The position numbers and the translations under genes were made by a program. This document shows positions 1-8,679 of a stretch of DNA of 50,978 bases, in pieces; the stretch's first letter is position 1, and every line of letters begins with the position of its first letter. Origin of the DNA: Alphaproteobacteria bacterium. GTDB taxonomy: Bacteria > Pseudomonadota > Alphaproteobacteria > RF32 > CAG-239. Where the stretch lies: assembly GCA_017460085.1 (NCBI GenBank), contig JAFUBQ010000023.1, positions 1 to 50,978 on the forward strand. The letters are read 5' to 3'. The notes beneath the pieces are model-generated. The model ran no database searches. It had not been told where the DNA came from and was given only the letters and a program-made list of their open reading frames with translations.

Positions 1-125
1 CACACATTTAAACCTGCTTAGAAAAATTTTTTCAAAAGCAACGAAAAAAGGATCGGCTGGAGAGATTTTGTCCCTTCGGATTTTTTGGTTTTTAAATTTT
101 ATTCAGTAAATTAAGGAGAAAAAAG

Positions 126-1151
126 ATGACTAAATTTGAAGAAAATGCCGTAAAACAGCATAGAGTTCGCGATTATATGGTAACAGGTGCGCTTTTATTC
201 GCAACAGCAGCGGCGGCAACCGAGGCACAAGCACAGACAACCGCGCCGCAAAACAACGATACACCGGCAAAAAATAAAACAAATGTATCTCACGATGTTA
301 ATGTTGGTTTTGATAATTTAAGTGCTTTGGTTTTAGATGAAAAAACTACATTTTTTTACAATAATTTTCAGCCTTATGTAAGCGCCTCGGCACAAGATGA
401 CAAAGGACATAAAGCCAGTGTTTCGGCAGTTGAATTGTTAATGTATGACAGCAACAGCAAAGAAGTTACGCCGGTTTTAACCAAATTTATGGTTGAATTA
501 AGTAAAGAGTTAAAAGGCGGAGAATTGTTTTTGAAAGCCGGACGTGAAAATACGCAAGGCGGAGATGTTTTTGTAAATGCCATAGATTTTGCTGCAGATT
601 ATAAAGATGTTGTTTCATTTGGTAACAATGCCGAACGCATGGTTTTAGGTTATCGTAAAGACGGAAATTTTGTTGAACTCGGCACAATGTGGGACACAGG
701 AACCGGAAAATATATTGTTTGCCCTAACAAAGAATCAGCCGATTTTTGGGGTAAAGGTCATTTGTCGTTGTTGGCTAAGAGCGGGGTTAAGTTAGAATTA
801 GAAGCTGCAGCTCGTTTAGGTTCGCATAATCAACTTGGTATTGCCAGTGCAACATTGGCAACTCCGAGTGGATTTGGCGCTAAAGCATTAGTTGAACGTG
901 ATTTTAATAATGATGATACAAAATGTTTAGTTCGTGCTTATCAAAATCTTAAAAATGGTTCAAAAGTTATTAGCGAGCTTGTGCATGCCGGAAAAGGGCA
1001 GGGCGTTGATATTCGCTTAGGACTTGGTAAAAATGGATTTCAAGTGTTTGCGGAATATGGCACTAAAGAGAAAAAAGCACAATTAGGTGTTTCATATTTC
1101 TTCGGCGGCAAGAAAAATATCAGTAAAAAAGGCCCAAGAGACAGCTTATAA
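126..1151 (+). CDS. Secreted protein, possible outer-membrane beta-barrel (unknown function)
   Basis: The 341-residue product has a charged N-terminus, a hydrophobic stretch at about residues 18-32 and an AQA signal-peptidase-like site near residue 36, so export is likely. The mature part alternates short polar and hydrophobic segments rich in G, N and aromatic residues. It ends with strand-like segments (FQVFAEYG, then AQLGVSYFFGG), as in outer-membrane beta-barrels, although a basic tail follows the last strand. A good Shine-Dalgarno AAGGAG (113-118) lies 7 bases before the ATG. It does not match a family I recognise. The barrel reading is an inference from strand pattern; a soluble periplasmic beta protein is the alternative. 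A small membrane protein follows 26 bases downstream. Confidence 0.6.
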   Translation: MTKFEENAVKQHRVRDYMVTGALLFATAAAATEAQAQTTAPQNNDTPAKNKTNVSHDVNVGFDNLSALVLDEKTTFFYNNFQPYVSASAQDDKGHKASVSAVELLMYDSNSKEVTPVLTKFMVELSKELKGGELFLKAGRENTQGGDVFVNAIDFAADYKDVVSFGNNAERMVLGYRKDGNFVELGTMWDTGTGKYIVCPNKESADFWGKGHLSLLAKSGVKLELEAAARLGSHNQLGIASATLATPSGFGAKALVERDFNNDDTKCLVRAYQNLKNGSKVISELVHAGKGQGVDIRLGLGKNGFQVFAEYGTKEKKAQLGVSYFFGGKKNISKKGPRDSL

Positions 1152-1177
1152 AAAAGTTTTAACCAAAATTATTATGT

Positions 1178-1591
1178 ATGAAAAAAATATGTGAAATTGA
1201 GTCTTTGGGAATAAATATTCTCGAGCTCACAGTTATTGTGTTTTTCTTGGTGGCATCTGTTGTTGCTTGTGTTAAGTTTCCACACCATATTTATACGGCA
1301 GTTTTTGTCGGCGGTGCTTTGGTGGCTTATTTCAGCGGCAGAAAAGATATGGTCATGTATTATGACCGCCGTGCCGGCTTTAAAAGTGTGGGTAAATATT
1401 TTTTACACTCGTTATGGGTGATACCATGTATTTTTGCCATCGGCGCGCTCATTGGCTGGATTTTTGAACAGCCATTTTCAATCGTTGCCGCAATCGGTTG
1501 CGGTATTGATGCGGTTGGATTTAGCGCTTTGGTCATAGCAGCTATGGTTGCCGCATACAAAAACATCAAGAAGAAACCAATCGCCGTGTAA
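1178..1591 (+). CDS. Small multi-spanning membrane protein (unknown)
   Basis: The product is 137 residues with about four hydrophobic segments (roughly 14-34, 37-53, 72-92 and 98-127) separated by short basic loops such as YYDRRAGFK, and a basic tail KNIKKKP. It looks like a small inner-membrane protein. I recognise no family. It starts 26 bases after the upstream secreted protein and is followed directly by an intrinsic terminator whose left arm lies inside its last codons, so the two genes probably form one transcript. An ATG four bases earlier is out of frame. Confidence 0.6.
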   Translation: MKKICEIESLGINILELTVIVFFLVASVVACVKFPHHIYTAVFVGGALVAYFSGRKDMVMYYDRRAGFKSVGKYFLHSLWVIPCIFAIGALIGWIFEQPFSIVAAIGCGIDAVGFSALVIAAMVAAYKNIKKKPIAV

Positions 1592-1608
1592 AATCGGCGA
1601 TTTTTTTT
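1579..1608 (+). terminator. Intrinsic terminator after the two-gene unit
   Basis: A perfect 8-bp stem AATCGCCG/CGGCGATT (1579-1586 and 1595-1602) with an 8-base loop is followed by a run of T. It overlaps the end of the membrane-protein gene. Confidence 0.8.
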
Positions 1609-1710
1609 GTTTAAAAAAATAAGTTTTTTTCATTCAAAGGAAGCTTGTCTTTTTCAAAATCTCCCCAGACAGTATTAGATTCATAATACCCTATTTCTAT
1701 TTAAAACAAA

Positions 1711-1738
1711 AAAAGCCGCTATGAAAGCGACCTTTTTG
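1711..1738 (-). terminator. Terminator downstream of tRNA-Asp
   Basis: Read on the minus strand, an imperfect stem AAAAGGTCGCT/AGCGGCTTTT with loop TTCAT is followed by a T-run. It lies just past the 3' end of the tRNA gene and fits as its transcription terminator. Confidence 0.6.
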
Positions 1739-1744
1739 TTTTAA

Positions 1745-1821
1745 TGGCGGGAGCGACGAGGCTCGAACTCGCGACCTCTGCCGTGACAGGGCAGCGTTCT
1801 AACCAACTGAACTACACCCCC
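1745..1821 (-). tRNA. tRNA-Asp (GTC)
   Basis: The minus strand folds as a standard 77-nt cloverleaf. The acceptor is GGGGGTG/CGCTCCC, the D-arm contains TTCAGTTGGTTAGAA, the anticodon stem is CTGCC/GGCAG with loop CTGTCAC (anticodon GTC), and the T-arm has GAGTTCGAGCCTC. The CCA end is encoded. The discriminator is G, as expected for tRNA-Asp. Confidence 0.96.
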
Positions 1822-2002
1822 ACGCAACACAGTGACCTTATACATAATAAAATAATAAAATGCTAGACTTTTTTTTATATTTTTTAATTTTTTTATATTG
1901 TGTGGATAAATAAAACTTTTTTATGCTGAATAACTCTCTTTATCTACTTGCAAATATAACAGAAATAAGACATTATCAAGAAGATTTTGAAACGGATGAA
2001 AT

Positions 2003-3946
2003 ATGCCAGAGTTTAAAGATTTAAGAAAAAAGGTGCATCGTCGCCGCATGGAAACAATGTTGTTAGCAGGTTATGCTATTGCCGTAACCTGCGCATTGGT
2101 TATCTCTATGCTTAATAAAAATCAAAAACAGGAAGTTGCTCCGGTTGAAATTGCTGATAATTATGATTTCGGTTCAGATATTTTGATGCCTGCTTTTGAA
2201 GATTCTATAGCTAATAATCCGTTTGAACAAGCATACAATAGCATTTATGAAATTAAATTAATTAGCGACTATCCGCAATTGCAGCAAAAACTTATTTTGG
2301 CGCAAAATGAACAACAAGAAGTTGTTATGCCAGGGTTGCCGCGACCGAAAAAACGTATGCAATATGGTTCTATGGACGGACTTTATCAAAAAGAGCGCCA
2401 CGTTGTAATGGTTGAATCCGGCGATACATTCATTGGGCTGTTAAATAAACTGGGTATGGATAGCAAAAATGCCACCGATGCATATAATGTTTTACGCAAA
2501 GTTTATGATACGCGAAATTTGAAGGTGGGGCAATATTTTGTTTTAACCGGTGTATTTAATATTCAAACACATGATTTGGAAACATTAGATACATTAACAT
2601 TAGAGCCTGAGCGCGGTACACGCTATATTTTACACACCAATGAATATGATAAATATGTGGCTAAGGTTGAGCAGGAAAAGTTTGCTAAAGATACTAAGGT
2701 AATTAAAGGAACGATTAACGGAACCGTAGCAAACTCGTTAGCTGCGGCCGGAGTTCCGAATCGTTTTCGCGGTGAAATTATCAATAATTTTGGGCATATG
2801 CTTAATTTTAGCCGCGATATTAAAAAAGGTGATACCTTTGAAATTAAGTATGAGGTTAGTAAAGATGCATATGGCGAAGTGGTTAAAACCGGCGTTTTGC
2901 TTTATGCTTCATTTAAAAACAGCAGTCGTTCCTATAAAATATATCGTTATAAAAATGAATTTTACAGCGATAGAGGCGAAACTAAAAAGACAGGATTGGA
3001 TAAAAAACCTTTAGCAGCACGTAATGCCCGCATTTCTTCATTATTCGGTTATCGCCGCCACCCGATTTTGAAAACACAAAAATTTCATAGCGGTGTAGAT
3101 TATGCAGCACCACGCGGAACTGCCGTATATGCCAGCGGTAACGGTAGAATTGAAATTGCAAAATATGTTAACGGATATGGTAATTTTATTAAAATTCGCC
3201 ATAATGCGGAATATGAAACAGGGTATGGACATTTACAGCGTTTTGCTTCAGGGATACGTCCGGGGGTGAGCGTGCGTAAAGGACAAATTATTGCCTATGT
3301 CGGCAGTACAGGTCGTTCAACCGGTCCGCACTTGCATTTTGAAATTATTCGCCGCGGACAAAGAATTAATCCGCTCAAAGCAGCAGTTGCCACAGGTAAT
3401 GATTTGGTGGGTAATCAGTTAGCTGATTTCAAACGCACAATGAGACAAATTGATGGTCTGCAAGAAACAATTGCACGAACTAAGCCGAGTAGTTCGTTGC
3501 CGCAAATAGTGAAAACCGAACCTGCGGCTTTGAAAATGACTGTAGCACAAACTCAACAGCTTATTCAGGAAGCGCAAAAGAATTTACCTGAAGTGCAACA
3601 AATGTTTCCGGAAAATGAAAAAATTGAGGAAAATGACATAGTTGCGCTGATAACACCGCCGCAAGAAGATTTTTCAGAGTCTGTTTCTGTTGAAGAAAAG
3701 CAAGAAGACGTTCCAAATATTACGGAAGTAAAAACAGCAGAAAAATCTGAGCAAAATGCTGCAAAAAGTGAAAATGCGCAAACTGAGGTAATTTCTTATT
3801 CCGGAAAGGTTGTTCAACCGGTTAAAATTTCAGCAGCAAAAGCGCGTGAAAAATATTTAATTGCGCAACTGAGTGCTAAACACAAATTGGTGCGTCCGGG
3901 GCCGAAGCGTCCGGCTAAAATCGGTAAGCGTGCGCAACGCCGCTGA
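2003..3946 (+). CDS. M23-family peptidoglycan endopeptidase, membrane-anchored
   Basis: The 647-residue protein has one N-terminal transmembrane segment (about 22-38), a LysM/OapA-like region near residues 130-190 (VESGDTFIGLLNKLGM) and a LytM/M23 domain at about 340-460. The zinc-binding signature is complete: HSGVD gives H362 and D366, HLHFE gives H443 and H445, and a further His sits at 410 in GYGHL. Active M23 enzymes cut peptide cross-links in peptidoglycan during growth and division. The last 180 residues are a Q/E/K-rich low-complexity tail ending in a very basic stretch, unusual for the family and perhaps a wall- or partner-binding tail. The gene is monocistronic, between tRNA-Asp and a TrpF-like gene. 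Confidence 0.93.
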   Translation: MPEFKDLRKKVHRRRMETMLLAGYAIAVTCALVISMLNKNQKQEVAPVEIADNYDFGSDILMPAFEDSIANNPFEQAYNSIYEIKLISDYPQLQQKLILAQNEQQEVVMPGLPRPKKRMQYGSMDGLYQKERHVVMVESGDTFIGLLNKLGMDSKNATDAYNVLRKVYDTRNLKVGQYFVLTGVFNIQTHDLETLDTLTLEPERGTRYILHTNEYDKYVAKVEQEKFAKDTKVIKGTINGTVANSLAAAGVPNRFRGEIINNFGHMLNFSRDIKKGDTFEIKYEVSKDAYGEVVKTGVLLYASFKNSSRSYKIYRYKNEFYSDRGETKKTGLDKKPLAARNARISSLFGYRRHPILKTQKFHSGVDYAAPRGTAVYASGNGRIEIAKYVNGYGNFIKIRHNAEYETGYGHLQRFASGIRPGVSVRKGQIIAYVGSTGRSTGPHLHFEIIRRGQRINPLKAAVATGNDLVGNQLADFKRTMRQIDGLQETIARTKPSSSLPQIVKTEPAALKMTVAQTQQLIQEAQKNLPEVQQMFPENEKIEENDIVALITPPQEDFSESVSVEEKQEDVPNITEVKTAEKSEQNAAKSENAQTEVISYSGKVVQPVKISAAKAREKYLIAQLSAKHKLVRPGPKRPAKIGKRAQRR

Positions 3947-4004
3947 TTTCTCATAAAAATAATTTCAAACAGATACTAAACAACGTATTAAATTTAAAAT
4001 ATGA

Positions 4005-4033
4005 TTGACAATTTGTACAAAATTCATTAGATT
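4005..4033 (+). promoter_or_regulatory. Sigma-70-type promoter for the TrpF-like gene
   Basis: TTGACA at 4005-4010 and TAGATT at 4028-4033 are separated by 17 bases. The spacer contains the 8-bp palindrome TTGTACAA (4012-4019), a possible operator. The predicted start point is about 25 bases before the ATG at 4065, which has no evident Shine-Dalgarno. Confidence 0.6.
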
Positions 4034-4064
4034 GAATTAAGTTTTCTTTATTATTAATAAAATT

Positions 4065-4832
4065 ATGAATCTAAGATTAATAACATGTTCGGGGGCAAAT
4101 GAAACCACCGACATTGAGATGTTAGTTAAGATGCTGGCATCTTATCGACGCGCTGAAATAGGTGTGCAAGTTAGTGAAAAGAAGTGCTATTTTGATTCGC
4201 TGCGTATGATGTGGATACAATTCCTTGTACGACATTTGGCGATGAATAAGATGCTCATTAATGCATCACTTCACATTAACCAATCGTGGGTTGAAGATGT
4301 GGGGCAAGGGATTTTATCTCACGAATTGCAATACCTACTGTCAATTCGCAATATTAAGGGCGAGCCGTTTTTTCAGCGGGTTCAGCTTAATTTCAAAATT
4401 GGCCGTGACAGCACACCTGATGCATATCGGCTGCTTAACTTGATGCAATTGTATAAACCGCACCGTTTTATTTTTCCATATAACGAAGAAAACGCCGCGT
4501 TTATTAAGAAGATGTACTCGCTGTGTCAAGAAGTATGGCTTCGTTTTGATGTTTTGTATGACGAGTCGCATGGTGAGGGTATTGTGCCGAAACAACGCCA
4601 ACCTGCAGTTTTTACAGACGTTATGCAGGGCTATGCCGGAGGTATCGGTCCAGACAATGTTGCCGATGTGCTTGATGAGGTAGCTCTTGCACAAAAGAAA
4701 AAATCGAGCTTGTTTGGTGTGACCATAGATGCCGAAGGTAAGCTGAAAAATGCTGATGGTCATTTTGATATTGAGCTTTGTCAGCGTTATTTGCAGGCCG
4801 CCTACGAATGGAGGTCGGAACATCTTAGTTAA
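4065..4832 (+). CDS. TIM-barrel protein resembling phosphoribosylanthranilate isomerase (TrpF-like)
   Basis: The 255-residue product ends with two TrpF-like elements: GGIGPDNV at 192-199, which resembles the phosphate-binding GG-P-N loop of TrpF, and HFDIELCQRY around 233-242, where TrpF has its last strand and phosphate loop. A Cys at residue 8 (LITCSG) sits where TrpF has its catalytic Cys. The sequence between is divergent and there are no trp genes nearby, so a role in tryptophan synthesis is not shown. It could be a paralogue with another sugar-phosphate substrate. It has its own promoter and a strong terminator, so it is a single-gene unit. No Shine-Dalgarno is visible. Confidence 0.5.
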   Translation: MNLRLITCSGANETTDIEMLVKMLASYRRAEIGVQVSEKKCYFDSLRMMWIQFLVRHLAMNKMLINASLHINQSWVEDVGQGILSHELQYLLSIRNIKGEPFFQRVQLNFKIGRDSTPDAYRLLNLMQLYKPHRFIFPYNEENAAFIKKMYSLCQEVWLRFDVLYDESHGEGIVPKQRQPAVFTDVMQGYAGGIGPDNVADVLDEVALAQKKKSSLFGVTIDAEGKLKNADGHFDIELCQRYLQAAYEWRSEHLS

Positions 4833-4877
4833 AACAAATCCCTTTTCCTAGTTCAAGGAAAAGGGATTTGTTTTTTT
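4832..4877 (+). terminator. Strong intrinsic terminator
   Basis: A perfect 17-bp stem (left arm 4832-4848, right arm 4857-4873) with an 8-base loop is followed by T residues to 4877. The left arm begins at the stop codon of the TrpF-like gene. Confidence 0.9.
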
Positions 4878-4888
4878 AGCAAAAAAAA

Positions 4889-5221
4889 TTGATGCATTTA
4901 CTAGATTTATGCCATCATTTAGATGAAGATGAAATTATGCGCATAATGGATGTTAAAAATTTAATGGCTAAAAATGAAAAATTTGCATCTGAATATTCGG
5001 CGGCAGCAAAGAATATAGACATTAAAAATTTTTACGCCATACAAAATCAAACATATCAATTGCAGAGTTTCAGTGATGTGCATGCATAAATTATGCAACA
5101 TATAGATAGTCAGTCGTCTGGCATAATTCAGTTATTAGATGCAATTAAATTAAGTCATAGCCAAAGCACATAAACATTAGATAATTTGCGCCGCAAAATT
5201 GAACAACTTAAGAAAAAGTAG
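4889..5221 (+). pseudogene. Decayed small coiled-coil gene with two in-frame TAA codons
   Basis: One frame runs from TTG 4889 (ATG 4892) to TAG 5219-5221, interrupted only by TAA at 5087-5089 and TAA at 5171-5173. All three pieces read like one alpha-helical protein: the first 66 codons, then a piece beginning IMQHIDSQSSG, then TLDNLRRKIEQLKKK. This suggests a gene of about 110 codons broken by nonsense mutations. There is no Shine-Dalgarno and it sits directly after a terminator with no promoter that I can see. The family is not recognised. The first 66 codons might still be a short gene. Confidence 0.4.
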
Positions 5222-5240
5222 ATTTTTTAGCAATTTACCA

Positions 5241-7079
5241 TCAATTCTTCAAAGTCAGAGTATTATCATTTTTGATATATTCTGCACCTTCGATAATAGT
5301 CAATTTTTCCAGCGGCATATTATATTGCATTGATGAAATGTCGGTTTTCGGCTTTGTGTTCGGCACGTTTTCAATTCCCATAATATGCAAAATGGTTTGA
5401 TAAAGCAAATCACTGGTCCAAAAACTGTTTTGATGCTGCTTCATGGCTTGCGCAACATCCGGGTGTTTTTGCACATATTGTTCCGAGAAAACCGCAAAGA
5501 ACGGAATATGCGCCATTTCCCACGTGAATTTTGAATAATCATGCGTTAAGCCGCGGTCCGGATCTTCGCCATGGTCAGAAAGATAAATAAACGCCATAAA
5601 GTTTGGATTTTGCACTGCTTTTTCATAGAGCTTGGACAACACATAGTCATTATAGCGCACATTATTGTCATATGCATCAACACGGGCATCATTGCCATCT
5701 GACCAATATTGAAATTCAGCCGGATAGCGGTCAATATATACTGCATGGCAGCCCATTAAATGAAAAATCAGCAAATTTTTGCTTTTTTCCGGTAATTGCG
5801 GAAAATAATCGGCCAGTTTTTCATCATAATAAGTGGTCATGGTTTTTGTGCCGATATAATTATTGATATAAATACGATGATTAGCTGAATTAGCAATGGC
5901 GGTAATCGGCGTATCATAAGTGTTAAAGCGCTTTTGGTTAGAAATCCACCAGGTATCAAAACCGGCAGCAGTGGCCATTTCCGTTACCGAATAAGAATCT
6001 AAAAGCGATTTCTTTTCATATTGATTTTGCTCGGTAAAAGCAAATTGCACCGACATTACGGTTTGAATGTTGTTGGAATAGGCCTTAGGATAAATGTAGG
6101 TATATGGATTTTCTTTTACCATTTTATCAAGCCATGGGGTGGTTGGGCGTTTATAGCCAAATGCCGACATATGGTCGCGCATATTAGATTCTCCCATAAC
6201 CACCACATATAAACCTTCATCATCAGTGGTGCTTAATATTTTTTCCAGCTCTGATAAACGAGCCATGCGTTCCGGTAAACTATCATTATATAAGCGATAC
6301 ATACGCACCGTTTCAGAAACAGTGGTAATCATATTAATTACAAAGCTGGCGGTTAAGCGCGGTAGAATTCCCAGCACCATATAAAGCAGAAAAGCACCGG
6401 TGAATAGCAGCAATTTAGTGCGTTTTGTGTTTCTTTTTAGTGAAGCAAGCAATGAAACACCGGCGGCAATAAGCACAACAAGAGCAACATTACCGGCAAT
6501 CCACAGCGGAATGTTTTGTTCCACTAAATATGATTTAACTTCTTCCAAGTTGGTTTGAAACAGCGTGAGCAAAATGTTTGAAGACAGCAAATGCCCTTCG
6601 CTGACAAAATAGTAACCTAAAACGAGCAGCGCTGGCAACATTGAAAGAGCAAAAGCAATGAGTATCAAAGTTTTAAAACAAATCCGCAGCCAGCGGCAAT
6701 TAATATAAGACAGAGCATAGAGCAATGTTGAAGACAAGCCGTAGAAGATGACACCAACACCGATAGTGTGAATAATTTCACGTTCTGAAAGCACCATATC
6801 AACACCGATTTTGCACAATGCAGCACCGGTCCATAGCAAAGTTGTTATTAAATAGAGCATGGTATTGCGCCGGTTAAAATTCCATAAAGCGCAGACCAAA
6901 GCAAACAGCAGCGCAAACAAAGCTTGATAACCTTGCTGCATTAGTAAGTTCATTTCACCTGCGGTGGTGAAGAAACGCAAGCCTAAAATTAAGAAATAGA
7001 AACTAAAAAAATATAGCCAAAATTTTTTACAGCCCATTTGCCGCCAATTAATTGCTAAATTCATTTTATATTGCTCCAT
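5241..7079 (-). CDS. Phosphoethanolamine transferase (EptA/CptA-type, alkaline-phosphatase superfamily)
   Basis: The 612-residue protein has five or so N-terminal membrane segments (residues 20-240) and a periplasmic sulfatase-fold domain from about 290. The metal and nucleophile motif is GES at 296-298 followed by NMRDHMSAFGY. The second metal motif is SDHGEDP (D502, H503). These match enzymes that move phosphoethanolamine from phosphatidylethanolamine to lipid A or core sugars. The residue at the nucleophile position is Ser rather than the Thr of EptA/MCR, as in CptA-like relatives. The lipid or sugar acceptor cannot be read from sequence. The gene stands alone, divergent from the Bat operon, with a 148-bp gap holding both promoters. 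Confidence 0.88.
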   Translation of the reverse strand: MEQYKMNLAINWRQMGCKKFWLYFFSFYFLILGLRFFTTAGEMNLLMQQGYQALFALLFALVCALWNFNRRNTMLYLITTLLWTGAALCKIGVDMVLSEREIIHTIGVGVIFYGLSSTLLYALSYINCRWLRICFKTLILIAFALSMLPALLVLGYYFVSEGHLLSSNILLTLFQTNLEEVKSYLVEQNIPLWIAGNVALVVLIAAGVSLLASLKRNTKRTKLLLFTGAFLLYMVLGILPRLTASFVINMITTVSETVRMYRLYNDSLPERMARLSELEKILSTTDDEGLYVVVMGESNMRDHMSAFGYKRPTTPWLDKMVKENPYTYIYPKAYSNNIQTVMSVQFAFTEQNQYEKKSLLDSYSVTEMATAAGFDTWWISNQKRFNTYDTPITAIANSANHRIYINNYIGTKTMTTYYDEKLADYFPQLPEKSKNLLIFHLMGCHAVYIDRYPAEFQYWSDGNDARVDAYDNNVRYNDYVLSKLYEKAVQNPNFMAFIYLSDHGEDPDRGLTHDYSKFTWEMAHIPFFAVFSEQYVQKHPDVAQAMKQHQNSFWTSDLLYQTILHIMGIENVPNTKPKTDISSMQYNMPLEKLTIIEGAEYIKNDNTLTLKN

Positions 7080-7227
7080 ATGTGTTGTTATATCTGCGTT
7101 TTTATAAAAATTTATAGTTTAAGTCCAGTAATAAATTTAAATTATGCAAAAATAATGTTTACATCTGAAAGGCAAGGCTTGATATCAAAGTAAAAAATTC
7201 TTAAATTCAATGACGGAGGGAATATAG

Positions 7228-7677
7228 ATGACGGATAATTTACCGGAATTAAGAGATATTCATTTGCCAACTTATGATGTTTCGGCATGGCCGCCGGCAA
7301 TGGGCTGGTATTGGCTTTTAGCGGCATTAATTTTGGCATTTTCGGTTTATAAAGTTGTTAAATTTTTACGCCGCAAAAGTGCTAAACTATATGCCAAACA
7401 TCTGCTTGGTGCTGCTGAAAATAATATTTCAGGTGCAGCGCAAATGTCAGAAATTTTACGCAGAATTTGTGTGTATCGATATCCGGAAGCAGTGGCTTTA
7501 AGCGGTGAACAATGGATAGAATTTTTGAACGGAAAATCTAAAATTAAAATGAATGAAAAAACGGTAAATTTGTTGCAAAATGCCCCATACATTCCGCATG
7601 AAAGTGCAATTTTTACTATTGAAGATGTGCAAAATTTGCGCAAGTTTTGTTTGAATTGGATTGGGGAAAATTTATGA
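7228..7677 (+). CDS. DUF4381 protein, first gene of the Bat operon
   Basis: The 149-residue product has the DUF4381 layout. A short N-terminus (LRDIHLPTYDVSAWPPAMGWY) leads into one membrane segment at about 29-48, followed by basic residues and a cytoplasmic helical region with YRYPEAVALSGEQWIEFLNG. DUF4381 proteins are standard members of Bat (aerotolerance) operons next to the VWA proteins. The Shine-Dalgarno GGAGGG (7215-7220) precedes the ATG. The stop TGA overlaps the ATG of the next gene (ATGA), indicating translational coupling. Confidence 0.85.
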   Translation: MTDNLPELRDIHLPTYDVSAWPPAMGWYWLLAALILAFSVYKVVKFLRRKSAKLYAKHLLGAAENNISGAAQMSEILRRICVYRYPEAVALSGEQWIEFLNGKSKIKMNEKTVNLLQNAPYIPHESAIFTIEDVQNLRKFCLNWIGENL

Positions 7678-8678
7678 TAGTGTTTGCATATCCGTGGTTA
7701 TTTTTATTGGCTCTGTTACCTTTGGTGATATATTTTCTTTGGTCGCCGGCAAAAAAAATGTATGGTGATGCGCTAAAAGTTCCCTTTGTTGCCGAATTAG
7801 CGGAAATAAAAAGCAACAGCGGCAGTGTGGCTGATTTTTTTGCTCACAGCCTGCGCAGCTCTTTTATAAAAATTATGTTGTTGTCACTTATGTGGATTTG
7901 CGTATTGATAGCACTTTGCCGCCCGCAATGGGTGGGTGAGCCGCATCAAGTGCAAAACAATGGGCGCAATATTATGTTGGTGGTTGATATTTCTACCTCA
8001 ATGAGTGAACGTGATTTTGCTTTGCAAGGCAAAAGATATGACCGCCTAACCGCAGTAAAATATGTGGTTAATAAGTTTGTTGATAAACGTATTGAAGACC
8101 AAATCGGGCTTGTGTTGTTTGGAACGCGTGCTTATTTGCAGGTGCCGCTTACATATGACCGCTCGGCCTTAAAAGAGGTCTTAATGGCAACAGATGCCGG
8201 TATGGCCGGAAACTCAACTTCTATCGGCGATGCTATCGGTGTAGCGCTTAAAAATATGCCGCAAGATGATAAAGAAGATAACAAAGTTATTGTTTTGCTA
8301 ACCGATGGTGAAAACAATGACGGCGCTCTTTCAATGCCTCAAGCCGTGAATTTAGCCAAACAGGAAAATGTTAAGGTATATACCATTGGGGTGGGAAGTG
8401 ATGAAGAGTCATTTTTCGGAGGATTTTTTTCAGTTCCTAAAAATTCAGGTTTAGATGAAGCAAGTTTGCAGCAGCTGGCCGCAGAAACCAAAGGAACATA
8501 TTTTAGAGCCAAAGATTTACAAACTTTAGCGAATGTATATGAAGCAATAGACCAATTAGAGCCGCAAGAGCAAGAAGGTCGTTTTGTGCAAGAAACTAAA
8601 GATTTGTTTTATTATCCTGCAGTTGGCGCGCTTTTATTGTTTTTTATTCTAATATTATCAGCTCGGAGGGAATGGTAA
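7674..8678 (+). CDS. batA: BatA-like VWA-domain membrane protein
   Basis: This 334-residue protein has two N-terminal membrane segments (about 6-24 and 60-78), a periplasmic von Willebrand A domain and a C-terminal membrane segment (about 310-328). The metal-ion-dependent adhesion site is intact: D105-I-S107-T-S109, with LTDGEN further on. I start at ATG 7674, which overlaps the DUF4381 stop, because the product then opens with the first membrane segment; an upstream in-frame start at 7647 adds nine residues read inside the previous gene. Bat proteins are linked to stress and oxygen tolerance in Bacteroides and Leptospira; the molecular role is not settled. Confidence 0.88.
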   Translation: MIVFAYPWLFLLALLPLVIYFLWSPAKKMYGDALKVPFVAELAEIKSNSGSVADFFAHSLRSSFIKIMLLSLMWICVLIALCRPQWVGEPHQVQNNGRNIMLVVDISTSMSERDFALQGKRYDRLTAVKYVVNKFVDKRIEDQIGLVLFGTRAYLQVPLTYDRSALKEVLMATDAGMAGNSTSIGDAIGVALKNMPQDDKEDNKVIVLLTDGENNDGALSMPQAVNLAKQENVKVYTIGVGSDEESFFGGFFSVPKNSGLDEASLQQLAAETKGTYFRAKDLQTLANVYEAIDQLEPQEQEGRFVQETKDLFYYPAVGALLLFFILILSARREW

Positions 8679-8679
8679 A

